A stretch of DNA of 64,000 nt from Pseudoscleropodium purum (GCA_963969395.1 OZ017797.1:12152001-12216000), one strand, 5' to 3'. Positions 21,030 through 33,823 are shown, counted from the first letter of the stretch. The notes: generated from the letters alone by a model not told the origin. Program-made: numbers and translations.

Positions 21030-23949
21030 TTTAAAACAAAACTATTGTAAAGGAGTGGTTTCGTAAGAAAATCGGCCTATTGATTTGCTGTTGGAATATT
21101 CTGTACTTGCACTTGTCCTAACTTTGAAATTTCTCAAATAAAATGATGGTGAATTTCAATATGTTTTATTTGAGTATGCATCACAGGATTGTCTACGAGT
21201 TTGATTTAAGCTTAATTGTTGCTAAACAAAATAGTTGGCTCTTTAGATTTCATTCTCAACTCACTAAATAATCTTTGAAACTTATAGTATCTTTTCTAAC
21301 ATTAGTTCAAACATGATATTCAGACTCAATACTCAAAAAGACACCATTGGTTGAAGCTTGCTATTCCAGCAGAAGCTTGCGCTATCTAGTTTATGAACTA
21401 TTCTAAAAGTTCATAGGGAATCTAAGCCCTAACCCTAGTTAGCATCAACATAAAATAATAGTCTTTTGTGTTTCTAGAAGGTAAAAGTAGCCCATAGTTT
21501 CTAGTTCCATTAAGGTAGCAAAGTATCATCTATGTAGTTTGAAAATGTACAAGTTTAGGTTGCTCCATGAAATGTGAAACACATCCCCACTATATAGTTG
21601 ATATCTGGCCATATGTTGGTTAGGTACCTTAAATTGCCAACAAAGGACTTATAAGTGGGGGAATCAATTAGTTTTGAATCCATTTATTTTTGCAGGTAAG
21701 AGTTGGGATCAACAAGTAGCCTTGTAGAGTTACAATTTTGCATATTGAACTTTTCTAAGAACTTCACGATGTAGCCACTTTGACATATAAATATTCTATC
21801 TAAGTACCTATGAATCTCAGCACCCAAATAATTAGGGGCATATCCCAAATCAATCATTTTGAACTCCTGTTGTAGAGCTTGTTTTAATCTCAAGATTTCT
21901 TTGTAATTGTCTCATGTTATTAGCAAATCATTGACATAGAGGAGCAAGATAATAATTTTTCAGTCGTGGTTTGAGTAATAGAGATTTGTGTTAGTAGAGC
22001 TACTACATAGTCCCTCTACAATTAACCATGAATTAATTTGCTTGTATATGCCTTAGGGGCCTGGTTCAGGCTATATAAGTCTTTATTGATTTTACATATT
22101 TTAGTGGTATCACCTACATTTGGAAATCCATTACGAATTTCTACGTAAATATTTTCATGAAGCATGCCATTTAAAAATGCGGTTATCACATCCATTTGAT
22201 AATATGGCCACCCATTTTGTACAGCTAGTGCAAAAATTAGCAAGATTGTTGACCATTGTACCACTGGTGCGAATATGTCTTGGTAATCAATTCTTTGTTG
22301 TTGAAAAACCCATGCAACTATCCTTGCCTTCATCTTGTCGATTTCTCCATGCATATTCTTCTTGATCTTAAAAGTTCACTTTGTAGTGATAGGTGTTTTG
22401 TTTTTGGGTCAATCAACCACTTGACATGTTTACATCATTAAAATAGAATCTATCTTTTGAATTGCTTTTCTCTAGTCTTTGAGCTTGGCTGCCATGTAAA
22501 AGTCAATGGGTTCGCTATCTATTTCTAAAAGAAGTGTCTAATAATCTTTGAGCTTTACAGATGGATTCCTTTAACAAGTAGGATATTGATGAATAGGTAG
22601 CCTAACATTTGGATCTACGGGTGTTGGTTGCCTAACTTTTGGAGATGAGTTTAGAGATTGTGTAGAGCTTGGTTCCAAGATGGGTAGCCTTTAGTGGTTG
22701 AATTCATCGACTTGGAAGGGATCAATTTGACTAGGTTCATCAATCTGCTCCAATGCTTGAAAGTCTCGTGTCTAGGTGCTTTTGGTGTTTTGGTAGTTGC
22801 TATTGTTATCATCACTGGGAGTTGAAAGGTAGAGAATATTGTCCACTGGCTGATTGCTTTCTAAAAATTGGAAACCCACCTTGGATTCATTGAAGACCTT
22901 TGGATAGCATTTTTACTTATAATGACCTTTTTACTAATATTATTGTAAATTTTATAATCTTATGTATTATTATTGTAGCCAAGAAATAAACACATATGAG
23001 TCTTACTATCAAGTTTCTTTTGTCTATCTTTTGGAATATGCATGAAAGTTATTCAACTAAAAATACATAAATTAGAGAAATCTAATTTCTGACCTGAAAA
23101 CTTTGATTTTGGGATCTATCCACTATTAGCTTGTATAGGTCTTCTATTTATGAGATAAGTTGTTGTGGCTATGGCCTCTATCCATAAGTAAATTGGAAGC
23201 TGGCAATCATGAGATATACTCCTTGCTTGTTCTATTATTGTGCAATTTTTGCGTTCAAATACGCCATTCTATTGGGTTGTTTTTGCTTGAATAGGCTCCT
23301 TGCGAATTCCATAGCTGATATAGTACTATGAGAATTCTTTTGATAAATATTCACCTCTCCTATCTGATTGAAATATTTGCAGCTTGTTGCTTGTCTTATT
23401 CTTGCTCATTGCTTTGAATATACAAAACTTTAAAAAAGTTTCAGTCTTGTGTTTCAAGAAATATACCCAAATTTTATGCAAAAAATCATCTATGAAAACT
23501 AGTGTATATCTTGACCTCCCAGTGAATCATGTTGCATAGGTCCTATCATATCTGAATGTATTCAAACACTTAGTTTGTCTGCTTGATGAACTACTTATCG
23601 TAAAAAATATTCTCTATGTTGTCTTACGATGAGACAACACTGACAAATTCAATTTTGTTAATTGATGTAAGGCATGCCTTTAATAAAGCTCAAAATAGAT
23701 AAATGATGAAGTCCTGGATAATTAAGATGACCCATACTTTTGTGCCATAAGTTGGCAATGTCATACTAGGTTGCCGTAAATGAATAAGCAATATTTTGAA
23801 AGCAGTATAGACCATTCAAGGAATCTCTATAGCTTGAAGCTATGGTATTTCTTTATTTGTCAACAATCCAGCATTGTAGACCAAAGAAAATAATTTTGTG
23901 CTTGCAATCAGCAATGGTACCAACAGAGATAAGGTTTTCGTCAAATGTA
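21030..23949 (-). pseudogene. Ty1/copia pol relic: pre-integrase, integrase, reverse transcriptase, RNase H
   Basis: Minus-strand remains in the copia order. Near 23949-23700: ENLISVGTIADCKHKIIFFG and LWHKSMGHLNYPGL (GAG-pre-integrase domain). Near 23400-23050: integrase core end with NGVFERKNCTIIEQARS and LINRRPIQA. 22354-22022: reverse transcriptase with KARIVAWVFQQQ, FAPVVQWSTI, YQMDVITAFLNGML, LYSLNQAPKA. 21893-21684: KQALQQEFKMIDLG and FMLEKFNMQ-like piece. 21600-21030: FVGNLRYLTN, then IKHIEIHHHFI and ADFLTKPL of RNase H. Many stops and frameshifts, so dead. The gag and protease part continues at 27925-28979 after a ~4 kb interruption. No matching LTR pair was found. Confidence 0.9.
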
Positions 23950-26900
23950 AGCGCTTATTTATCCACACTTAGTAAATGAGCAAACACAATCAAGTTCTTA
24001 ATTTGTTTTCTATCCTATAGGTGTTTTAATGTCGGTCCATTGTGTCTTTCAAGCAATGGATCTTTCTAAATTTCCTACTCCTATGGTTTTTTGGAAGTCT
24101 TTTACTTCCTACCCCTTTACTATAGATGCCCAATTATTAGTTTTAGAATTTTAAATTGGCTTCCTTAGTTCCTTATAACTTCTAAACTCCCAAGCTTCCT
24201 CTTAATGAATTAATATTTTTAAATGATTGACTTTGTATTCTTGTAGAGTTTAGTTTCTCCTATCTATATTAATAAAGAACTCTAAATTTGAACTTTCCTA
24301 GTGAAAGTTATGAAAGGATGAAATTTGATTGCTAGTTGGTACTTTAAACTTCATCCATGGTTTTCTACCAATCTATAATTCAAAATTAACTTTTTCTTTC
24401 ACTTCTAACTTCTACAATCTTCACCCTATTTAAGTTTCCATTCTTATTCCTCTTGAATGAAATTCACTAATTTTCATCCGATATGACTCCTAACTTCATC
24501 CACTAATATCTTTAACTTGCAATTCTAAGTGTAATATATTTTTGGAAACCTCTAAATGATACTTGTGTAATGATATACCTAATTCTTAGAAAAGACCAAA
24601 TCTTAAGACCCTGACTTGCTCTTGAAACTCGTCTATGCACTAAAATTACCAAATTTTGAAAATTCAAAAGAAAAAAAAAGAATGATTAGCTTACCTCGGG
24701 ATTGGGGTTGTTATTGAGGTTATTGTACAACCCTTTCTATTTTCCGTCATTGACCATCTTTCTTGCTACTTTGATATCCTTATCCATGACTTGGAAGTGG
24801 CCCTTTAATACAAACTGTCCAACTTTTGGACCTCTTTTTCTTTCTCTTTCTATTTCTCTCTTCACTATTCTCCTATTATTTTATGCTAGGTGTTGAATTT
24901 GGCCTCTTTAGAATATTGGCTCTACTTCTCACATAATAATTGACAATTGCCACTCCAATCTTCTTATCGAATGTCAATTATTGGCTCATGCAATTTCTAA
25001 TGGTTTGCATTTCTTCCTAGGATTTCCGACTAATTCTATCAATTCCTAAACTTCCCTTCAAATCCCCACTCGTCCTTCCATCTATTGTATTTTTGAATTG
25101 TAGTTTAAATCCTAGCTAATGAACTTTGAATGTTCTTCTATTTCCCCTTCCATCTTAGACTTGTTAATTCTACCTCGTTATATTCCCTTCAATTCTAATC
25201 TTTCTACTTTTGAATCTTATCCTAATAGTTTGGTCAAAGATTGTTTTAGCTATTCATGGAAAAGACATGTATGGTTTGATTGTTGTTTAAAAACCAAGAA
25301 TTGAGCTTCAAGCCAAGGCTTGGAGTTGGGGCACTAGACTCAAGCTCGTATGGCCCTATGTGCACTACTAGAAGATGGCCTCATTAGAAGTTGGTTGTTG
25401 GACGGCTTGTTTGATTTGGACCCAACTAGTATCTGGTTGGTACTCAGCTAATGCCTACTAGAGGTTGGCCTTGATGGGGAGTCGACTCTAGGCGACTTGT
25501 TTGATCTTGTACCCTACTCGGGAGTTGACCTCGTTGGGGAGTCGAGCTGTTAGGTGTTTGTTGGGGAGTTAGCTGTTGGGGCTTGTTTGATTAAGTACTT
25601 TGCTGATACTGGGCTGGGGGTTGGCCTCGTTGAGGAGTCAGACTACTAGGTTCACTGGAGAGTCAAATTGCTACGAGCTTATTGGAAGGGTGCTTGTTTG
25701 ATTTGGTACTCAACTGCTGCCTACTGCAGAGTTGGCTTTGTTGGGGAGTTGGGTTACTGAGGCTCGTTGGAGGGATTAAGTTGCTAGGGGGTTGACTATT
25801 GGCGGGCTTGATGGGGAGTCGGGTTGCTGTAGCTTGCTAAGGGTCGACTACTAGGGGGCTCATTGAGGAGTTGGATTGCTAGTCTTGCTGGAAGGTCGAC
25901 CGTTGGGGTTTTCCTATTTTAGGAGATGACTTTGAATACATATAATTGTTATTTCACACACAAAGTATGGAAACCAACACATAGACCTCAAAAACTAAAT
26001 GCCACCCATTGTCATGAAACTTTTGGATACTAAATTTAGATTTCCAAAATTTGCATTTTGGAAACTAAACTTGGAAAAAGAGCTAAATGTTATATGACAT
26101 GTGATTTTTATAAAAGGTTCCTCAACCCCCAAAGTCAAAGCTTCACTATATGGTTAACAATGCTCTAAACTTTTCCAACTTTCAAACACATGAACGTATT
26201 AAGTAACGAGTTTGTAACAACAAGTAGTTAGTTCAAAACAGTATACAACGAGTTAGTAAAAAAACATCCAAACTTTAGGGGATTTCATCAAAAAGGAATT
26301 TTCACTTAAAAGTAAAGAGCTTATAAATACAAACAAGAAACATTCCAAAGTGGTATTGCCAAGGTACAGTGGAAGGATTTAGGATTAGTATGCAAATATC
26401 CTCTCCAGAACCCAAACAAGTTAATAATGACCATACTATGAATTACATACACAAGCCAATGTTTGAAGAGACCTCAATGTCCTTCAAATTAAGCTATAAG
26501 AAACGCCAACAATGGAGCTTGAAATGCTTTGAAAACAAAAGATAATATAGTCCAAATTGGCCAAAATCCAACTTAATGGACCCAATAATGTAACAAGGGG
26601 TTTAAAATTGAACCAAGGGGTGATTTAGAAGAAAAATGAGAACCCTTAAAACTCTTCCCAGGGGCCTCATTCCCCCCTAATTCCTACAAAGTAATCTTAT
26701 TATCTAAGACTTTCATCCTCATCTTAAGATTTTTGACTTTCTATGTCGGTTCTATTTCTAACTTTTGGAGAAATACTCCAAATTACAAATGGATTGTGCG
26801 AATGGCTTGAGAAAACCGTATTTAATCTTATATACTCCCAATCCCTTTCCAACCCCTCCAAAACCAAAGAATCATAGCAGCAACTAGAAACTCAAAAAGG

Positions 26901-27925
26901 GGCTACTCAAAAATCCAAGTTTTGAAATTTACCTTTTTAGTCAAAAGTAATTAGTCTAGGCTTCCAAGTAGATCCAAGAAAGTAGGAAAATACCCTAAGT
27001 TTGTTTTATTCCGACCTCGTGTGCTCTTGATACACTAGTCGACCTTTCATTTAATTTTTTATTTTACCAATTTTGGAAGATGTTGCTAATTTGACACCTC
27101 TTTCTATCAAAATGTCACAAAACTTGTTCAGGTGCTTTACGAACATTAAAAAAATATAGTAATTTTTAGTGAGATTTTACCACATCTAAGGTAATTTTTA
27201 TAAATTTATCATATTGGATTTGGTACTTGACCACTTGGAAAAAGATCTTGGAATGATAAAAAAAAAACCAAGACTTTTGAGGGAACTTCTCATAGAGTTC
27301 ATCAAGAGATGTACAAGTTTATATTCTTACCTTGCATATGTGAAAAAGAAGTACAAATCTCGTTATTTCTTTTAACTTCTAGTGAATAAAAAATCTTTCA
27401 CAAAAAAGAGAATCTTGACAAAGTGATTGCGCCGTTCGACTCTTGGCATGACTTTCACTTTAAATCAACGTACTTATGTTGTAGGTTCCCTCTGTTTGAG
27501 TTTTTCCACCTACATACTAACAATTGAGGTTTCTACTATCTCGTCAATGGATGGTGAAACTGAAACCTATGACGGAAAATTTACCTTAGGATTCTTACAA
27601 GATTCTCTTTGGACCACCTTTAGCCAATTTGTGTCTCATTGCAGTGATTGCACGAATAGATGTAGATAATTGAGCATTTTCTACTAACACACTTATTGTT
27701 TATAATATGTGGGTTTTTACCTTATTTATAAGGCCATGCAGGTTTGTGGTGTACTAAAGGAAAACTAGGTATAAAGTGACTAGGGATTGTATCAACATGT
27801 ATGACTGATTTTGGTCTAAAACATTTTTTAGGTCTTTTAATACCTAAAACTACACTCAAAACATATAAAAAATTCAAAAAATAAATCTTGAGTCTTGAAT
27901 GACAAAATCGGGACTCACATCATAC
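23950..27925. mobile_element. Unidentified ~4 kb insertion splitting copia pol
   Basis: Copia protease sequence stops near 27925 (after ISSMM) and resumes near 23949 at ENLISVG, where the family has these motifs adjacent, so roughly 3.97 kb has been inserted. On the plus strand the insert could start TGTAAGCG and end CTCACA, flanked by TCAAA and TCATA, which would suit an LTR element with a mutated 5-bp duplication. But I found no internal match between the two ends, no LTRs and no coding domain. Contents are a T/C-rich half (about 24000-25300), a G-rich minisatellite (25340-25915) and an AT-rich remainder. Confidence 0.5.
25340..25915. repeat. G/T-rich degenerate minisatellite
   Basis: A variant of GTTGGGGAGTCGGGTTGCTA-GG recurs with changes across about 575 bp, for example TTGATGGGGAGTCGACT, GTTGGGGAGTCGAGCTGTTA, GTTGGGGAGTTGGGTTACTG and GATGGGGAGTCGGGTTGCTG. 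Spacing is irregular, with CTTGTTTGATTTGGTACTC linkers recurring. It is the only G-rich stretch in the surrounding insertion. No coding role is evident. Confidence 0.8.
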
Positions 27926-28979
27926 TAGAAATATAAGAAATTGTCTTCAATTTTATTAAACTAGCTTTGGTTTGCATAGTTGCATCTCTAGATTCCTTTA
28001 CAAAATGAGACTCACCACCTCCCATTTTTATCTCTTTAATCTCTACTTTTGAAGTACTAAGCTAGCTATCAAATTTGTAATAGTTTGCAACTATATGCCT
28101 AGAGGCCCCATTGTCTAAATACTAGTGACCATTGTCCTAGGTTGTATAATAATGTAGCTTGTAATATGACTGCATCAAATAAGAATTGAAAGACTTAGCT
28201 GAGTTTGCAAAATTCATATCTCTTGATATAGACCCATCTTGTTGTTGATTTTGTAGGGCTCATCAATCTCTTAAGAAATGCTCGGGTTTTTGGCAATTGT
28301 AACAAATGATAGGTAGTTGAGGTGCAAATGGTGGTCGGAGTGCATACAGTGGTGGTCAATAGAAACCCCTCCCTAGATACCATTTGCCACAATATAATTG
28401 CATCCAACCTTTGTCATGACCTTAGTTTGGTCGACCTTTAGTATATTTTATCTCTTACTTTCTGTGCATTGTTGCTAATGCTTTGTTGTCTCCAAGTTGC
28501 TAATCTTGGTGCTCCCTTTGATGCGATTCAAACACTAGAGTAGCACCAAATTTCTCAAATGTCATTGTGGCATCTAAGTGAGTGAGAGTTTGGATTGTAC
28601 TCTCGTACGACCAAGGTAGTCTATTCAAAACTATTTGGTTTACGTTCTAGTCCAACAGTTTCTCGCCCATGCTATCGAGGTGATTCTTGAATTCTCTAGC
28701 TCTTTTAATATAGTCTTGAACTAACACTATAAGAACCCCATGTTTTAAATGACAAATTTTAGGTGACATCCAATGTTACAACATATGTTTTATGTCAAAA
28801 ATAATGTCCACCATAACATCAAGATGTTATGGTGGACGTAATTTTTGACATGAAAACATGGATTGTTACATTAGATGTCATCTAAAATCTTTCATCTAAA
28901 ACATAAGTTTCTTATAATGTGACCCGCCCTCGTTCATCTTCAATGATTGGAGTTGGCCCATCAAAGTGAGGATCTAAGA
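27925..28979 (-). pseudogene. Ty1/copia gag-protease relic
   Basis: Minus-strand pieces in order: MGQLQSLKMNEGGS at the 5' end near 28970-28925, VQDYIKRAREF and HLDSMGEKLLD after the MITE, NQIVLNRLPWSYESTIQTLTHL (gag), the zinc knuckle CYNCQKPEHFLRD (C-x2-C-x4-H) near 28290, and the protease motif YLDNGASRHIVANYYKFDS near 28100. These match the gag, CCHC and DSGA-type protease order of copia elements. The N-terminal part of gag and any 5' LTR are missing; instead the reading joins the AAP-flank copy at about 28980. Stops and the MITE make it non-functional. Confidence 0.88.
28725..28919. mobile_element. Foldback CACTA-type MITE inserted in copia gag
   Basis: The 195-bp unit is almost one long palindrome: arms of about 95 bp, CACTATAAGAA at the left and TTCTTATAATG at the right, pairing through ACCATAACATC-aa-GATGTTATGGT at the centre. 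The flanking trinucleotides are TAA (28722-28724) and TGA (28920-28922). Removing the element restores the gag reading GGS-VQDYIKRARE, so TGA was the target and the left copy carries one substitution. Terminal CACTA and a 3-bp duplication point to the CACTA superfamily, non-autonomous. Confidence 0.88.
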
Positions 28980-29560
28980 TTTCCATGGTTGCCTTGAGTT
29001 ATAGCTTTACACTCAAACCACAACAACTCACAACCAAAAAGCAAAAAGCAAAACCTCAATTAGAATTGAAATGCATATAATCGAAGCTCACAAAACTCGC
29101 AAAGCTCACAAAACTCAAAGCTGGAAAAAAACTTGAAAATCTACCACTAAAATACTTTATGATCTTGAGCCTTACTGCTGAAATACTTTAGGAGTCTTGA
29201 TTGCGCATGCAAGTCTGTTCTGCCGCTCATGTCTCTCCTACCGCTCCTTTCTTTAAATTTCCAAAAATAATACAAGACTACCATTCAAATTAGCAGTATA
29301 ACTCCAAACTAGTAGTGTGACTCAAGAACAAGCCATACACAAAGAGAAAAGCATCAACTACTACGCTTGGAGGACCGAGGCGGTGAATGCAATGTTTGAT
29401 TAGAAACTAACTCTTAATGAAATTAGAATGGAATTGTAGAGGGATCTTATAGCAACTATTCATCAATCAACACTGTCGAATTGATTGTTGGCCATTATTT
29501 TTTATAGGAACATTGGGAACGTTGAAGTTGACGGACAACTATACACAATGTACAGAATTA
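28980..29560 (-). repeat. Diverged copy of the AAP promoter/5' UTR segment
   Basis: Colinear with 10880-11440 in the same orientation. Long shared strings include TTCCATGG-TGCCTT-AGTTATAGCTT, GCGCATGCAAGTCTG, TCTCCTACCGCTCCTTTCTTTAA, AAGCCATACAC-AAGAGA-AAGCATCAACT and TATTCATCAATCAAC-TGTCGAATTGATTG. Homology stops two codons into the permease coding sequence, where the copia gag relic begins. The copy has only one unit of the 77-bp repeat, and many of its differences are C-to-T or G-to-A, as expected of methylated, silenced DNA. On the minus strand the copied promoter points into the gag relic. Confidence 0.92.
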
Positions 29561-31080
29561 GGCCAACTTTCTTCCTTGGCTACATTATTGACTATGAATC
29601 ATGTTTCATTTCAAAAATAAGTATATTTCTTTGTGCTCCACAATGTCTAGGTATGTATTTCTAAGTATTTGCATCCTTGGTTCTTCTTGATCAAAATAGT
29701 TAACTGTTTATTGTGGATCAAATTAAGTAATATATATAGAGAAGCACATTAATTAATGAAACAAAACTGTTGCCGCAGAGGGATTTCTCAAGGGCCTTAG
29801 TAAAGTAGGTGTTTTCTTTCTTGGTACTCAATGCAATGCAATTTTGGTATGGTCCTCTTGTAAATCATTTTTAGACTATTTATGCTATAGTAGAGTTGAT
29901 TTGTCACCTTCAATTCAAGGCATGTCTACCTCTAGTTCCATTTGTGATAGTGATTGAATTGTAGTTTTTGCCTCTTGAGATGGCAAGGGTGGAGGTGTTT
30001 GTTCCTTTAAACTAATGTCCGTTGCAATTTTATTCATTTTATTCTCCATAAATCTTGAACATGATTTGGATTTAGAGAATATTAGGACCTGGAGTGAGAT
30101 ATGATTATGTTAGAAATAATTACATTCAAATTGAGAATAATAGATTTTTGTGGCATAAATCACCAGGTCTATAGAGGACTCGCGTAGTACAAAGTTAAGA
30201 AACCTCTTGGTCCTGTGTTCTATATCCGAACCTTATGCACGACTTGATCGATGAAGTAGCATTTAGGGGGCAAGTGATTGAGTGTTGAAGCTCACAAAAG
30301 TCAAACAATGTGAAATGTTGGGTGATGAGAAATAACATATGCATGGGTATGGTTAAAGCTATTCAAGTGGTGGTTTTAATAGATGACAATAAGCTAGTAT
30401 ATGAGCATATGGCTAACCTTTGGGGGTCTATAACATGGAATTTGTAATTTTTGCACTTGGCCATAAAAAGTTGCACTTACAAATTGTACAAATAAAACTA
30501 ATGTCATCACCTACAAAAGCGGCTTCATTCTCTTCATTTTTTCATTTGTACAAAACTGTAGAAGGGATTTTGAATTTCTTTTGTATTGTACTAGAACCTA
30601 TGAATATTATGTTTCATGATTTATCATTCAAAATAAAACATATTCGATTTCAACAAATAAACACTTCACAACTTTATGTTTGCATTTGCATATTGAGTTC
30701 AACATTATTGATATGTAATACAAATTTCCATTTGCAAATATAAAATCCTTTAGAATTCCATGTATAATACTAGAGGAAAGTCTAGTATCCTACTACGACA
30801 CCTTCTACCTACAAGCAATACTCTTGTAAGTTGTTTTCGAATGCAAACTATAAATGAATATGCACCTACTTCATTCTATAACTGTTTGTTGTCCAACTTC
30901 TCACATTGCATTACAATGTATCCCAACAAATGAGGTTTTGGTGGTGTTGGAATGCTCACTTCTTTTTTAATTATATCTTCATGCAATGTTACATTATTCT
31001 CTTGTACAAAACCAGTCGTCATTCTTTCTGGTGTGTCATTCTAGGAGAATATAGTTGCTTCTTTTTCTACCCATCCATAC
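29561..31080. other. AT-rich spacer, nothing recognised
   Basis: No gene, no clear repeat structure and no recognisable domain in either strand. Short chance open frames only. Confidence 0.5.
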
Positions 31081-32260
31081 TTCTCACGAGATGGTTCCCA
31101 CGATGCTTCTATACAATTATTGTACCTTTCTTTGCTTGAACATTCTCCTCTTCCCACTTTCCCTTTCACAATCGGCCAATACTATAAAACCTTCACATTT
31201 GTTGCCCAATTTTGTTGACCAAACTCCAAGACTTTTCTAATATAAAATGGAACTCTTGCTCTTACTTTACTTGCCTCTACTAAAAGTGCCACAAACTGTC
31301 CAACTTCAAGGTCTTTCTCCGGTTCAAACACATGAATCGGATCTTTAGCTTCATTTGCCCTCCATCTTGTACTTGTCTCTCCCCCTTGATTTAGCCTTGT
31401 TCTTCTTGGAACCCGCATCGTTTCCATTTGCTATGGCCTATTCATGTGAGGACCAAAATAATCTTGAGCTTCCAGATTTGACATTGTCGCCATGATATAG
31501 TCCACCACCACCATTGTGTTTGACTCCTCTCCTTCCTCTAGGACATTACTCAAGTGGACATTGTCTCCTTCACTCTTTGTTGATGTTGAAGGCTAGAATG
31601 GCATCTTTGTCTTTGTTATTCAATCCCAGCTAGAAAATTCCTTCAAATACTTTATGAAGTTCTATGTTTTCGATATTACTTCAAAGTTGTACAGTACATC
31701 CATTCCTTTGTCCACACATTTATCCTTGTAAATGATAAAATCTTCCAATGCCCTCAACTCCCTCTGGTTTGTTGTAATTCCTTCCATTAAAGTCAGCGTC
31801 TTCATCATACTAGGTAACGATTGCAAGCACATATCTCCTTCGCTCAGTCCCCATGCGTCTTTGTTGAAGTGCTTTTGTTGCACCCTAGGTACTCCATGTT
31901 CAATGTAGAATTTCATATGGTGTGGGAACGTGATACTTGATAATTAGTCTCCCCCCCTTAGAAAGTGTGGTGTGATGAATGACTTCTAATCTCAAACATT
32001 CTCCAACTTCCTCGCACTCACATATACCTCCATATATGATACTCCTTTCTCTACCAACAACAATAACTCATCCATAATATCAATATTCTTCTTCTTCGAC
32101 GTGTTTGAAACAATGCTAAATCTTTGGTCAATGTCTTTATGTATATGTTCATCAGAAATGACAACTGGACCTCCAAGAAAAAAACCCATTCCCACCAAAG
32201 TCACACACAACACAAACATGTATATATTTTTGTTCTCAAAAGTACAATTGTTTGTTTGAA
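31080..32260 (-). pseudogene. Decayed coding remnant of unknown family
   Basis: Minus-strand frames retain protein-like stretches in order: GGPVVISDEHIHKDID and DELLLLVEKG (32219-31992), HMKFYIEHGVPRVQQKHFNK, WGLSEGDMCLQSLPSMM and RALEDFIIYKDKCVDKG (31916-31662), then EPEKDLEVGQFVALLVEA, RVPFYIRKVLEF and WATNVKVL (31427-31182), followed in other frames by YWPIVKGK and WEPSREKYGWVEKEA. Stops interrupt it several times. The middle and end pieces look like they came from one protein of several hundred residues, probably from a mobile element, but I do not recognise the family. Confidence 0.45.
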
Positions 32261-33820
32261 TTCATAAAGTTGGTGGTAACTTCCCCTTCCATCTCCGCAC
32301 ATCCAATAGTACATACATAGGAACTTTCTCTATTGTTTTCTTAAGAATTTTCTAAAAACATAAACTACAAAATATTGATTGTTTCACATTCAAATCTTAA
32401 TTTTTGTTCAAAATCCCAAATCACTTTTATATGTATTCTTCTTGATATAATTTTATTTGTATTTTACTATTTAGAAAATAATTTTAAAAAAAAATTCTGC
32501 CCAAAATGTTTGAAAAAATAAAAATTTATAGAAAAAAGCATTTTTTCACAAATTAAAATTTTCAAAATCGCTTCAACTAATTATATAAAGGCTAAATTTC
32601 ACTTAATAATGATATATCTTTTGGATCAAGGGACACTACTAACAGTACTAAAGATGTTTGGAATCTTAAAAAAACCAATTACCTGAAATTTTTTTTTACT
32701 ATTCTTCATTTCTACTTGAAGCCTTTGAAGAAATTTCCAAACTAATTGGACTTTTTCAATATATCTACCAATTTATTTTCATTTTTTCATATAAAATATT
32801 GAATAATTATAATTTATTACAAAACTTATAGAGATTTCCCTCATTGATAGATAACACGTATTTACATTTATTAGATTGATGCTCAAATATTATCTACAAG
32901 GCTAAATAGAGCTTAGAGGTTGAACTACATAGTAATGGATTTAGTCTTTTAAGGGTTAAACAAGTGTATTCCATTGTTTCCAAAGTGTAGCTAGATTATC
33001 AAGGTAGTTACAAATTGTTTCAAATTACCTCAAGATTCATGAAAAATGATTGCCAACTTGTTTCACAATATTAAAATCTAAGGTACACAAACCCATTCAT
33101 GTCCCTTCAAGGATTCATCCTTCATGTACTAATGGTGCACATTTTTTTTTTCTCAAATGCACTTCATTGGTACATGAGAATGAAATTAGGTGCGAGGATG
33201 CAAGCGGGTATGTCTATCTTATAGCCAATATTGATTCTATCATCAATGTCCCTCAATGCAAGCACCACCCAAATATCATCTAATGCAAAGATTACCAAAG
33301 ATCTTTCAATGATCTTCAAACATACCATTTACATAAGGTAATGAGACCCATTTCTGCCCTACTTTTAAACCCATTTCCAACCTATTTACAATCTAATTAA
33401 AGTGAAATTCACTCACCTTGCGAGAGTATTGTATTGATTGACTCACTTTCATCCCTTGGATCCCTACTTTTTGAAGAATAGTTTTGAACAAGTTTAGAGA
33501 CACTAATAGGTGCCAACTACCCTTTCACTTAAATTTAAAATTGTTTTAAGAAAAAACTCTATAAATATTTGAAGATAATTATTTCCACTCATTTTTTTTC
33601 CCAAAGGCTAATCAACACAAATTAATCAACTCTTGATACCAAAAGTGGGTTCTGGTTATCTTCTCATCCACATCTCATCCATGTCTCATCCACGTCTCTT
33701 CCAAGCCAGCATCCAAGCATCACCCAAGATTCTTCCATCCAAGAAACTAAAGCATAAAACCAGCCTTCCGTGCAAGCTACGCCAAAGTTACAATCCCTTA
33801 AATTTCGGTCCATCTCCTCA
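32261..33820. other. AT-rich spacer, nothing recognised
   Basis: Very AT-rich DNA with A/T runs and no protein family on either strand. It ends at a TATA box belonging to the next gene island. Confidence 0.5.
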
Positions 33821-33823
33821 AAC

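Noticed and set aside
28980..29560. 5' LTR of the copia element
   Set aside because: No TG..CA ends, no primer-binding site and no 3' counterpart near 21 kb. Homology instead tracks the AAP flank up to its start codon.
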